A stretch of DNA of 64,000 nt from Gordionus sp. m RMFG-2023 (Eukaryota; Nematomorpha; Gordioida; Chordodea; Parachordodidae), in the NCBI RefSeq assembly GCF_954871325.1, contig NC_088778.1, forward strand, positions 34,546,730-34,610,729, written 5' to 3'. Made by a program: the position numbers and the translations under genes. Under the pieces are notes generated by a model. The model was not told where the DNA came from, did not search any database, and saw nothing but the letters and a program-made list of their open reading frames with translations. This document shows positions 1 to 13,200 of the stretch, one piece after another (the stretch's first letter is position 1; each line of letters begins with the position of its first letter).

Positions 1-1492
1 TAAAATTATTTTCAAGGTCCAAATCCAAATAAGTATAAGAGATTTATTATAAAAAGTAAGTAGATAGTTTATATCCTCTATTATATATAATTTTTTATAA
101 AGTATTAAGTAAAATGCCACTTTTACAGACGTATCTGACAGTTATATAATATATTACAGTTAATATTTTAAAACTTTACTAATAAATGCTTTTGATAATA
201 TAAGTAATAATTTGCTTACAAATATTTAACTCCATCTATTTATTTACAATATAATAAAATTAAGCGTATTATTATTCATCGTACAATGGATTAATAAATT
301 AGATATCTTTTCTTCTCTTTTTTACGTGTTTTTAGGAAGCTATTTTCTTCTTCTTCGGAATATAGATTTGATTAAAATTTTTAATACGAATATATTTTTA
401 ATATTATTACAAACTACTATTATTTTAAGATATAATATACCAACTAGAGATGGTGCGACAATAATATATAAAATCTTAATGGCTTTCATGATATTACTCT
501 GGTTCTTATTTTATAGTTATAAAATGTTTCATTTCTAATATGGCATTTTTGCCGTGTAAATAACTCAAGGCTTCAATATATTTGCATAATTTCTTCTAAA
601 GATTTTTAGTGTTATCAATTTATCTAACAGAATAAATTCTGATATGAGTTACCATCGTGAGTGTCATGCCTAGGACTGCAAATTAAACAGCATCTATTAT
701 TTGTGTGGCTATGTAATTTAAGATTATTACTATAGCTGCTGAGAGCATATGATCGCATATTTTAGATAAGCAATAATGGTCAATTGTGAAGTCGTTTATA
801 TATCATTAAAAATGGAAAATAATCTTATAGAAATTTAATATCATACAATAATTTTCTCGATTACTTATCTAGTTCCATCATGTTATCTAAGAGGAAGCTC
901 TAACCACCATATAGTTTTATGATTTGGATTGGTCGTTTATATTTTCTTCTTCAAGAATTGTTGATTTGGTAAGGTTTATAAATTTTTCCTATTAGTCTAT
1001 TCTATAAAACATTGTCTAAAATGGTAATAGAGAGTTGTATTAGTTTCATGACCTTTTGTCAATGTAAGTTGCTAATATTATACTATATTATGTAGTTTTC
1101 AAAAACCATTATCAATTGAGGCATATATATATGAATTAATTAACCTTTTTTATCATTTATAATTCTTTAGGCGCAAAATTTTTTTATATCAATAATCGAA
1201 AATATTTTATACTGTAATAAATAGATTTTGTATTAAAAATATTATTTTAAGAAATGTCTTGTATTATTTTAATGATTTATATGCTAGTTTATTTTGATGC
1301 AAAATATAATAAATGACATTCAGAATAAATATTTAGAGTTAGGTAATTTTAAAAAAGAATAATATATTTAATATAAAACCCGGCCGAAGGCCGGGCAAAT
1401 GTGGGCCGACAGCCCGCAAATTGGGGAGTATGGGGGGGCGAAGCCCCCCATAGTTAAGCCCTGTAAGATTGTAAAGGCTAGCGACGCCCCTG
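1..1492 (+). repeat. Long dispersed repeat ending in CAGnGGCGT-type terminus
   Basis: The segment is a diverged copy of sequence in the palindrome arms. The part around 541-650 matches 57301-57420, and the part around 61-115 matches 56931-56985. Its end (TAGCGACGCCCCTG) resembles the termini of the MITE at 22114-22529 and of the copy ending at 52107. Just before the end is a GC-rich hairpin, CCCGGCCGAAGGCCGGGC (1379-1396), and a second one (GGGGGGCGAAGCCCCCC) near 1433-1450. The other terminus lies outside the window. The 70-codon reading frame at 326-538 uses a GTG start and lies inside this repeat; I do not consider it a gene. Probably a non-autonomous DNA transposon of hAT type. Confidence 0.55.
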
Positions 1493-1874
1493 AAATGGAT
1501 TTCATAATAGAAGGAATGTTGCCTTGCAATATTTAATGCTCTGCAGTCTGTAAGCTATATTTTGCAGAGCTTATCTTCGAAAAAATATATGATTGATTAC
1601 TTACATGGATAATAAAAATTTTTTGAGGATCGACCTTTTCATTAGAGATTAATTAAAATTAAAACGAGCCAAGAAATTGAATTTTATCGGGGTTCTAATT
1701 TATATTTACACTTCCACTATCATATTTGGGTTGCGGGTTGCGGACCCTAGGCTCTAACAGCTTTCAAACTTCTACATAATGGTGTAATGGAAAATATTTA
1801 AATAAATGCTATTTTTTATAAATATCTATTTTGCATGTTTAACAAAATAACAAATATTTTATTTTTATTGCTTT

Positions 1875-2604
1875 CTATTTAAAGCGTAATAAATTGCTGG
1901 AATCTTCATCTAGTAAATCGTTGGCAAACTGGTATGATTAGAAAGAAGTAGAAAAGATGAGAAATGACAGAAAAGCAGCAAAAAAACGAGAGAATAAAGA
2001 TGTATGAAGAAAGAATCGAGATGAAAGAAGATAGAAGAAAATCTAAAGATGAGAGACAAAAGAAAATATACTAATGAAGAAAGAATAAAGACAAAATAAG
2101 AGTGAAGAACGAAAAGAGAAGAAAGATGACTGAAAAACTATGAGAACGAAGAAAGAAGAGTGAAGAAATAAAAGAGAAGAACGAAGAAGGAAAAAAAGAA
2201 TAAAGAATAAAAATGAGAGATAGGAAGAGAGATGTATTCTATTTCGAGCGTAATAAATTGCTGGAATCTTCATCTAGTAAATCGTTAGCAAACTGGTATG
2301 ATTAGAAAGAAGGAGAAAAGATGAGAAATGACAGAAAAGCAGCAAAAAAAAAGAGAATAAAGATGTTTGAAGAAAGAATCGAGATGAAAGAAGATAGAAG
2401 AAAATCTAAAGATGAGAGACAAAAGAAAATATACTAATGAAGAAAGAATAAAGACAAAAGCAAGAGTGAAGAACGAAAAGAGAAGAAAGATGACTGAAAA
2501 ACTATGGGAACGAAGAAAGAAGAGTGAAGAAATAAAAGTGAAGAACGAAGAAGGAAAAAAAGAATAAAGATTAAAAATGAGAGATAGGAAGAGAGATGTA
2601 TAAA
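1875..2604. repeat. Two-copy purine-rich tandem duplication, unit 364 bp
   Basis: The block starting near 1883 (AGCGTAATAAATTGCTGG) restarts at 2247 and runs through the same series of GAAAGAAGA-like words, giving a period of 364 bp with only a few differences. The + strand is almost pure purine. Long frames on the minus strand (2043-2273, 2434-2712) are by-products of the composition. Confidence 0.85.
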
Positions 2605-4952
2605 TATGGAAATAGAAAGTAAAAAAGTAAGAAGAAAGAAAAATGCATTAAATAAAAAAAAGAATCGTAATTTCCTTTCGATTTGAAAGAGATAAGCTAA
2701 TAGATTACACATGGTGTGTCTCCAATATCTACTATGACACTGGAATTTTATTATCCTAAAAAACTTTTTATAATTTATGAATTGGTTTTTTTCCTACAAC
2801 TCAAATATTAAAATATTTTAGCGGGGCACCCAATAATCACAAAAGTTCGCCAATAATGTTAAAGTTGGAATTTCCCCTTAAATTTATTACAAGAAAATAG
2901 AATGTAACCTTCGTTTACGTTATACTTGCATTCAGCTATTCCTAAAAATGGGGTTATTTGAACAACTATTTCATGAACATAATATGCAAAGTACGTTAGT
3001 TTTAAGAACCCAAAACGTAACCGGAAATAATGGTGGGAAGCATGATAAGAATGTTTAAGTTCTTTTCTATGAACTCCTCTATAAAAGTGCAAATAATAAC
3101 TAATACGTCTGGTTTTCCTGCTATCGAATCACCCCTGAAGAAGATAAGTTTGAATAGGTTTTCCGTTACTTATAATGTACAATTTTAGAACTACTTTTGA
3201 TTGAAATTAGTCTTTAGGCTAAGATATATTTTCATATGATTTGGTCATCTATTCAGGTCTACCAATCATATATTTTTCCGGGTTATGTTTTGTGGGGTTT
3301 CTAGATGCAGAGAGGATAATGGAGGTATCGGAAAAGTCAGTTGTTCGTTAAGGATCTCGAAGGAGTGATATTCACCAAGACTCATTAATTCAACAATTGT
3401 CATATTATTATCTGGTACTACAAGAAGCCTGAAAATAATTATCCGTGTTTGTCCATAATTCTTATATTTTAACTATAAATTTAATATATGGAATTCGATG
3501 CAGAGAGAGAAGTGAACTACAGGTAGGATAAAGCACATATTAGTTCTAAATCGATGGTTGGTTACAACATAACTATATCTAGACCAATCATTCAACAAGG
3601 TTCGTTTATTTTTATAACCACAAAAAGCTTTGAAATTTGATTAACATGACGATTCTAATCAAAGCTGTTCGTAACATTGGTACTTTACTGTTGGGGGTTT
3701 TTCCTACTCCTGGAGTCCTTAGTAAGGTGTTCAGCAAATAAGTTAGATATTTAGGCCCGGGAGATCTCTCTGCATTAAGAGATATAATTTGTGTTTTGGA
3801 AAGTATGGGGGGTGGGTGTAGGTTTTATCCCCTCAATTATGTAAGATAAAACTAACACAACTCCTTTTCGCAATAAAAAACGTTCCTTTTTTTTAACTTC
3901 GCGCCTATTTTATTTTAAATGATAATTGTGCGCGTTTTATTTTCCCTATAAAAAGGAACTGATTTTTATATTTTTTTGACACACTTTTTTATTTAGTTTA
4001 AAATATTTATTTTCAATAATTTTTGAATTAAAAATAATTTTGGTTTATAAATTTTTATGATTTATAAAATTCTTTTCAATAAAATTTTAAAATATGGCGC
4101 ATACCAGATCACATGTAGGCGTGCCACCTGCCATTCTACCCTTAACGAAAGTTCCGCAAACCATCCCTATCCTATTAGCTATATAAAGATTGTGACAGTT
4201 GTAAAATTCTCTAAGACTGAAGCTATATATGTTTTACTTTGGATTTCCATGCTTGTTCCATCAATTTTACATTTTCGTCACTGAACTTTGAATATACCAG
4301 ATAATTCAACAAAAGTTATATTATTACTTTATAACCACATAAGAGCCTATCAAGACGAAAATCTAATCAAGGCTTCTCTTAACATCAGTTAGTTCCCTGC
4401 AAAGTGAATGCTTAAAAAATAACTATATTTTATATCCTAAGGAAGATGAAAAATGTTTTAAACCTTCCTAATATTTTATATATAAACTTTATATTTTAAA
4501 AAAGTATTTTTATAATTTTTATCATTGTGATATAATGTGTATGGATAATACATTCTGCATTTAAAATTAAATCGGGAAATGGATTGAAAGGGATCAAAGT
4601 ATGGAACCAAGAAAATAATTGAATTTCACCTTAAAAATCTAATTTTTATTATATATCGAAAAATAATATCTTTTCATCTCTATTATGTATACACTCGTAA
4701 TCAGTAAAAAAAAATTATTTAATTTATTACCATAAACCACGGATAGTGTTTAATGAAAAATCTCAACCTCAACTTACAATTTTATATTATAGCATATAAA
4801 AGTTTTATTTGAGGTCAGAAACACTTTAGAACTAAGCATAATAATTAGCAGGATATGGGTTTCATACACCTTATTAAAGTATATATTTTATCTTTATACT
4901 ATTTTCTTTTAAATTGAAAAGTTAATTTATAAGCTATGGAAGAGTTATATTG
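2605..4952. other. No gene seen; weak diverged repeats
   Basis: AT-rich. Three weakly similar blocks near 3390, 3590 and 4300 share words such as ATTCAACAA, TATAACCACA and CTAATCAA(A/G)GC. They look like remnants of one old repeat. I see no supportable coding sequence. Confidence 0.4.
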
Positions 4953-5224
<272 letters not shown>

Positions 5225-8200
5225 CTATAATAATACAAATTTTGTAATTGTGGTAATATTCTAATTTACTAGATTAAGAAAAACGAAAGATAGGCAAATT
5301 ACTTTTAAACAAAATTACAAAGCCGAAAGATATTCAAATCTACTCAAGAAAAAAGAGTGAATCTCGATGCAAATTGAGACTATGTAAATGTTGATTAAAG
5401 AAAAAGGATATATAATGGGAGAAATTATGATGCGAAAAATAATTATTTTTTAACTTACATTTTAGATTTTTAATATTTTACTTTTATTTTTCTTATATTA
5501 ATTTTAATTTTCTTTTATTTTGATTATGTTTTTCACTTTGTATTTGATTATAGTTATTCATTGAATAAAGATTTAGTAGCATATTTTAGTATTTAAATAT
5601 TTTTATTTTATTAGGTTCCAACTTTTCTCAATACAATTCCCAATTGTGACAACAAACATACATCAATTTTCCATAAAGACCTTAGAAGTCCATGTCTTCT
5701 TAGTTCGACTTATTTTTGAGACTTATTTCTGCTTAGCCTTTCCTCGACAAATATTTCAGAGAGAAAAGAGAAATCCTGAAATTCCTAATCCCCGATCATC
5801 ATGGGATTTTTCATCCTAAGTTTTAAAAAACTTTTGAATTCTTTATATTGGTTTTTTTTAAAAGTGTTTTGGTGCCTTTGTTGATTTCGCATTTTTATTC
5901 ATTGTTTTTTTCCCTCTTTCATTTTAGTTAAGTTTTAGTCTTAGTTATATAGCCGATTAAACAGTCAGCTGTTTAGTTAAGTCGAACGAGGATATGGCTT
6001 TGTAAAATATATGGCTCTATAAACAAAATCTAAGGCATATATATAATAAATATCCTTGAAAAAATTCAAAAATATTTTTTTGTTAGGGATAAATGTCAAT
6101 AAATGTTAATCTCAAACTACTACTTGCAACAGGGTGGGGTCATATTCAAGAGCATAATATGTTTATTTTGGAATATATTTGGCCGCTAGGGAATATGCGT
6201 TTGACAGAAATAAAATTTATCCGTTTGGAGATTGGAATAAATCTTAGGAAGTGGTATTTAAGAAATGGGGAATTTGTGAAAAATCGTAAATGAGGCTAGA
6301 TTGGTAAATGCCGCAAATGAGTGAACCAAAATAAAAAATTAATATTCTCGAATTCCTCAATACAAACTTAGACCGTAAAAACTTTTGATTCACTTGGTAA
6401 AGATCCTAATCTTCATATTTCTTTGCTTAAATAGTACAATTTCTTTCATTTGGTTGTTAACTCGGTATAATACAGATATCTTTTTGTTGGCCTATGATTT
6501 AACTAAAAAATGTATACAGTTAGTTATAGGGTATAAAAATTAAAATTTTAAAAAAACTTATAACTTAAAGGAATGAATCCGTCTTGTAGAGATAGATAAA
6601 GTATGATGTCTATATATTTTTTCAAAATGATTTTCCTATAAATTGCCATAACTTCAAAATCGATAGGATTTTGAAAGAGTGATCTCATGTCCAATTACAG
6701 CAGGATCTAGTGGAGAGACCTGCTGCATTGTTATTTAGATAAAACATCCCAATTAACATGACCAATTTGGGGATTTAAGAAATCTTTCCCATTCACACCA
6801 TTTTAATCATTTTTTTATTTTTAGAAAACTCAATAGAAATATATGTACCTAATATTTATCGTCGGAATTTTCTTACATTAACCAGTTTTTTTTTGAATTT
6901 CACGTTTTTTTAGATCTATTTATTTTAAATCCCACCTTTTATACTAAAAACGAAGAATATGCAAAGAAGTTCATCTTCAACATTGCTTACCAAATAGGAT
7001 TCGGCGAAGGAACGATTCCAGCTTCGGCTAAGACTTGCAATTCCAGGTTTTGTCACGTCAGATGTTTATCGCCTTATTCATTCATTCTTTCTATTTGACT
7101 CCCTTTCCATTAAACTGATTTTAATTTATTTAAAAATAGGTGGCCTCTCAATATTTGGGTATTTCTTTGTTCCATCATTAAGCAAAGGCCCTAAGTGAGA
7201 CAAAACCAAATGACATATAAATAATACTTAGACCGAGACTATGCATTCATAGTAATGCATTTGAAAGCGTCGTCGAATACCAATCAGCTGGACCCGCCAT
7301 TTTGGTAACCTCATATAGGAATTTATTCTCATGTTAAGTAATTACTCTCTTACTATCTCGATAATCAGGCGATTCTTTAATAAAGTTTGCGTCAGACATA
7401 TAAATAAAATTGGCTTCTCGTTTAAAATACTTTTAAATAATAATATGGGTAATCAAAATGGCGTGCCCAGCTGTTTTTCATTTGATGTACACTTTTAAAT
7501 GAATGCATGTCAGTCTAGGTATTATTATATTCATTGGACAAAACGTAGGATGGGCACTACCCTAACCCTAAACCTTATATCCCATAAATTTTTCTGGAGA
7601 CGGTACTGATTAGAATATTAATTTATATCGATCAAGTTAATTTTTGATAATCATTTAAGGAAACTATTAAATTATTGCCTCTTATCAAAATTAAGCATAT
7701 TATTTATTATTAGGTGCACCTGGCACTGTAAAAACAAGAAGGTGTTGGGAGCAAAAGTTAGAACGAGCAGAATGTTTGTTAGTGAAGTTTAAATTATATC
7801 GTATTAACCTATGATCGTAAATATATTTTCGCTTTACATATAAAATATGTTGTTTAAAAGTTTAGCCAAGTTATTTCGGGTCAATGTAATTATTATTAAT
7901 ATGTTATACAAAAACAGATAAAGATAATAAAATGCCCTTTTTATAAACAACTTTTTATATCAAAATCTAGTTTATAAGTTAAACACCTCATAAATAAATT
8001 AAATATCGCTGATTTCAAGCAATTTCCAGCTCGGGTTCGAAGTACTACTATAATTATATTATACAAAAACAAGAAAAAAATATAAAATACCCTTTATAAA
8101 CAACTTTGTGTATCAAAATCTAAGTTCTTAGACTATAAAACAAACATATTATTTTAAAAATTTAATTAAATATCGTTGATTTAAGCTATTTCTCTATATT

Positions 8201-10168
8201 ATATGTATATGTAGGCAAATTGATTATAAAAACTAAATAATATTTATAAAAAATTATAATCTTAAAATTAAATTTTAAGTTTTTAGCTTTTTATTCATAT
8301 ATATTTTTAATAATTATTATAAACTTTTTTTAAATTAAAATTTTATAATAGAAAAATGTTGAAAATTATCTCTATATGTCTATTATGTATATTCATAATC
8401 GGTAAAAATTATTCACTTAATAATTATATGCATATTACGAATTTATGAACCGGGAGTCGAATAAATGTAAAATTCTATTCTTAAAATAGTTACAAAACCT
8501 TATTTATAATTGCCCCTGGTGCCGAGAACAGTTTTCTAACAAATGTACAGAGAATTTAGGCGTAATTTATTGATATAGAGTGAGACAATTCATGTAAGAT
8601 TACTCTCATGTATAGGATTTCCTTCAATTATTACTAATGATCTTGTTGGCTCAGGGGAGAACCTCAAGATTTAATAAATAATCTTTATTTTTATTAAATA
8701 TAAATTCACATTCACATATCCCTCAATCTATATTTATTTGAACATTTTGGTTCCCAAATTTAAATGCTTTTTTAAAATCAATATGTCTAAAAGTGAGGCA
8801 AGGTTTCTAATAATATCAAATTATTTTTTCTTAAAATTTTAAAAGACCCAGCCAGGGGTATTAAAAATTTTGATATATATATTTTTTGAATTTCCAGCAA
8901 TCTTTTTGACTGTAAAAATACTATTTAAAATTTCTGTGTATTTTCGCTGAAGTCTCAATTGACGATGGTGGTTTTTTAAAAATTTTCTTATTGGCGTTTG
9001 GTGACTTGCTATTTATAAAATTTAAAATGAATTTAATATATAATTAAATGTATTAGGTTAACTCTAAATTCTAACATTGTTAATAAATTATTTCCTGTCT
9101 CACAACTAAATTTATGTATTTGCTCATTCTCAGAAATAGAGGAAAGAAATTGCATTTTTTACTCAGATCAGAGTTTACATAAACAACACATTTTTAATAG
9201 ATTTTTTTTATTAAGACAAAATTAAAATAATTTGGAATTGTGCAAACAAAAATATAAGGTAAGAAATATAATTAAATTAAAAAAAAATTCAGATTTAGGA
9301 AAATCATATAATTGTCATAAATAAATAGTTTTTTTTATCAAAATTAGTGAGGACATCTAAACAATGTTTTACAAATAAAGAGGCAAAAATATTTAAATGT
9401 CTTAAATTTATCATCAAACGAAGGAGAAATATCTGGTTTGGTCCGCCATTTTTTTGAAGGGTTAGCTGCCAGTTGAATAATAATTTTGAATATTAAGGAT
9501 GTAATATTTTACTTCCGGTTTATCAGCTGACTATGATGCTCTTGATATTTGGTAGGCATTCCATGAACCTCTTAATTAAATAAACAAAAGATCCCTATCT
9601 TCGTTATTCAACACGAAAATTAAATGTTTAAGCCTTCATATATGTTTTTATTAAATATTTTCCTCCTATTTTCCACAAAATTCACAATCAATCTTTCCCA
9701 TTTATTTTCTCAAAAATTTTGATATAAATTTTTTATTGACAAACATTTTACGTCTCTTAATTACCGATTCAATGTTGTTAAAAAGCCGGATTCGGGTCGA
9801 TTTTAAAAACCGGCCCGATATAATATTATATTCCAAAAATAACATTATGGTAAGCCTTAAAGATTTTGACACATAACTGGCAGAAATGCTTGGACATCTC
9901 CTAACCCTAACACTAACCCTTTGCCTAAATCTCAATGCTTACATAATATTATTTTAGCTAAAATCCTATTCGGATTATTTTGAAAAATTTCTAATAGGCT
10001 TTTTATAGACACTAATTACTAGTGTTCTAGATTCTGAAAAAGGACATATAAATACGCAAATTCTAAATCCCTAAAGATTTTTATCATTTTTATATTATCT
10101 CCATTTCTGTCGATTAATTTTTTTTTAAAATCAAATCTTGAATCTTTTCAATATTCTTATTTATATAG
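5225..10168. other. No gene supported
   Basis: AT-rich sequence without recognisable domains. Short telomere-like words (CCTAACCCTAA) occur near 7560 and 9900 but only as two or three units. It may hold 5' exons of the EGF gene that are too short to recognise. Confidence 0.4.
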
Positions 10169-10237
10169 TAGTCACATTTGGTGGTGAGACGAAGAATGAA
10201 TGCCCACCAGGAAAGTACGGATCTAATTGTACTGCAG
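10169..10237 (+). CDS. EGF gene, exon a (half EGF module)
   Basis: Follows a TATAG acceptor and ends at a GCAG|GTTAAA donor. It encodes about 22 residues ending NECPPGKYGSNCTA, the last two cysteines of an EGF module with the K-Y-G signature. A start three bases later (10172) would keep the same phase. The first part of the module must come from an upstream exon that I could not identify. Confidence 0.65.
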
Positions 10238-13200
10238 GTTAAAAAAAACAAACTTTTATTATAGACAAAAAAAAGAATAATTAATCTTTGAATTATATTT
10301 AAATCGTCAAAATTAACAGGGGTCGTGAAAACATTTATAAATCAAAATCCAAATAGTTATAACCCCTCCCCCCCCCTCCCCCCCCTTGAATCAATTGCTA
10401 TTAACTTAGAATAGAAGGAATTTCTTTTTTTTTTAATAAAAGGAGTATATTGTTTCACGTGTTTGCCATTTATTTTTTTTTAAATTATGAACATTATTTG
10501 CATACGATAAAAACTAAGATTGCCCCTGTAATCAAAATGGATCAGAAAGAAATTGCTCCTTCTTCGGGGATTGTCGTTGCCTAGATGGTTACTGGGGATA
10601 CAGTTGTGAAAATAGTAAATATTATATAAAGTAGAGGTCTGCAATGGCCGGGTTTTTAACCAAAAAGCCCGCCCCACTCGTTATATCGAAATTCACTAAA
10701 CCAACCCACCCGCTCATTTATAATTTAAAAAAAACTGACCATGCTCATTCAAATTTTGTGCGGACGTGGACAGGGGGGTGGCGTGAACCACGATCAACGC
10801 GAACCTCTAATGATAAAGTGTAATTATATACAACCAATATATTTTTATCTTGCTTCACATCTAAATAATTATGATGGAAAAGATTGCAGCAATGATTGTC
10901 GTTTGAAAAAATGCAATCAAATTACTGGAATGTGCACATGCGAAAATTTCAAATATGGAAGACATTGTGATAAAAGTAAAATCGAAAATATTTATTATAT
11001 TATATTGAACCATGTTTAAAAAAAATAGCTGTTAATGATGAAATGAATTTAGCCCAATTTTGAACACCATTAACCATCGACTTTTACCCCCTCAGAGCTA
11101 ATCATGCTTTTCTATATCTTCCCCCCCCCCCCAACTCTAAATTACCCGAATAAATAAAATATACTAGCTCCAAATAATTATTATGGAAGTTGTAGCGACT
11201 CCTGATTCTGCATAGTTATTTACCAACACTATTATGACATTGTTATCATCACGATTCTTTATGGATAAATAGCATATAACGATTATCCTATAAAATTGGA
11301 TCTCCGATATCTAGATATATCTGTTGGCCGATATCGATACTTTTAAAACAATTGATAAAAATTTGTACCTCTTAAAAACATAAGTCGATTTTTATTATTA
11401 TGTAATCATTCAGATAAAAAATCTTCATAATGAGTGGAAGAATTTAGGGTATAATGTTTAAAAATTTAACCAATTATATGTTTTTATGTTACCTTATAAA
11501 ATTATGGAAACTTTTATCGTAATATTATTACTACTCACTTTATTTTAGTTATTAATTATACACAAAATATGGAAATTTTATTTTTAGTCAGGAATGGAAA
11601 TTTTATTTTTAGTCAGGATAAAGTATAATTATACATGCAAAATTACGATTCAGGCCTATATAAATATTTTAATAAATATTTCTCCATACCCTAAGTGCCC
11701 ATTTAAATTCTGGATATACTATTTATCTTCCATGTTTTTTTAAACATTACTTAAATCGTAGCGGGATTTTAAAAGCGTATATAATTTAATAAAATTTTTG
11801 TTTATAATTTTTTTCTTCTTAAACCATTCATAAGATTGCGCGTGCGATCCTAACGTATATTCTGGATGTAGTCGTAGAGGTGGATGTTTGTGCAAAACTA
11901 ACCCTGATAACGCGCCTCTAAGTATTTAAATGATATTACATGATGATCCAATTCGGAAACAGAAAAGAAATAAAATTTTTTTAAATATGATTACTGTTAG
12001 ATTTCGAGGTTTTTGGTATGAATAGAAAGATAAATATTAATGTCTTAAATATAAATTAATACTTTAGTAATCCAAACTATGTAGTTCCAAAATAAGACAA
12101 AAAAAAAGAATTATTTTCGATTCACAAATGATGTCCGAGAGGCAGAGATATGTTTTTTGTTAGATACAGGAGCTGAAATTAGTTTGATGAGTATTAAGGA
12201 TTTTATGAGATTTTGGCCAGAAGAAGAATTTGTTGTAAAAAAGATAAGAGCTAAACAATTAGATGGTAGTGTTGTGAAAATTTTAGGTTATTTAGGTTAA
12301 GGTTACCTGGAGTTAATAAATATATAAAATTATGGATAATTACGTTAAAGATTGAGCCTATTTTAGGATGGTGCGATATAAGAACAATAGGTCCTGTTTA
12401 TAATTGGTGGAATTTTTTTGAAACTATCTCTGTATGTAATGATGTAAATAGTGAAATAATAAAGAGTGATGCCGATAAATTAAAGTTACCTAGTATAGAA
12501 GATAAACAAGAAATAGTTCTCGATAAACTTAGAAATCAAACACCAGAGTTTTTGATTAAATATAGAGAGAATAAGATTCAAGAGATATAAAGTCTTTAGA
12601 GGTAACACCCGTTGAAATCAACAAACAGATAATTAAGAAGACAGTAGAACAGGAAGAGATTATCGAAAATAAATACAGCCATGAAATAAGTATGATTGTA
12701 GATCAATACTTGGATGTTTTTTAAAGAAGAGTTAGGGTCGCTAAAAGATGTTGAAGTAGATATAAAATTATTAGACCAGCCTAAATTTTGCGGAGTAAGG
12801 AGATTGCCTTTTTCTTGGTTAAAAGAAGTCGATAAGGAATTAAATAAATGGTTAAAAGAAGGCATAATACGACCTATAGTGCATAGCGATTGGGCGAAAG
12901 CGTTAGTCCCCATTAGAAAAGCAGATAATAGTTCAAGATTATGCATAGATTATAGAGTTTCGTTAAATCCATGGATTAGCACAGTTAGTTATCCATTACC
13001 GAGGATAGAGCATTGGCAAATCTAGAAGGAGCAACAATTTTTTCGAAGATTGATTTTTCTAAGGCTTATTTACAGATTAAAGTACGAGAACACGAGTAAG
13101 ATGTTGACAATTACGACGCGTAGAGGATTATTTACATTTTGACACTTACCATTCGGTTTGAAAGTTTCGGCTGCGATATTTCAGAGAACCATGACTTTTT

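Noticed and set aside
2043-2712. Phe/Leu/Ser-rich minus-strand frames resembling membrane proteins
   Set aside because: They arise from a purine-rich tandem duplication; no start context, and hydrophobicity follows from composition.
6093-6293. 66-codon frame MSINVNLKLLLATGW...
   Set aside because: No domain, no splice partners, no similarity that I recognise; length is within chance for this region.
7555-9925. Telomere-like words CCCTAACCCTAA near 7560 and 9900
   Set aside because: Only two to three units, imperfect and isolated; not evidence of a telomere or fusion.
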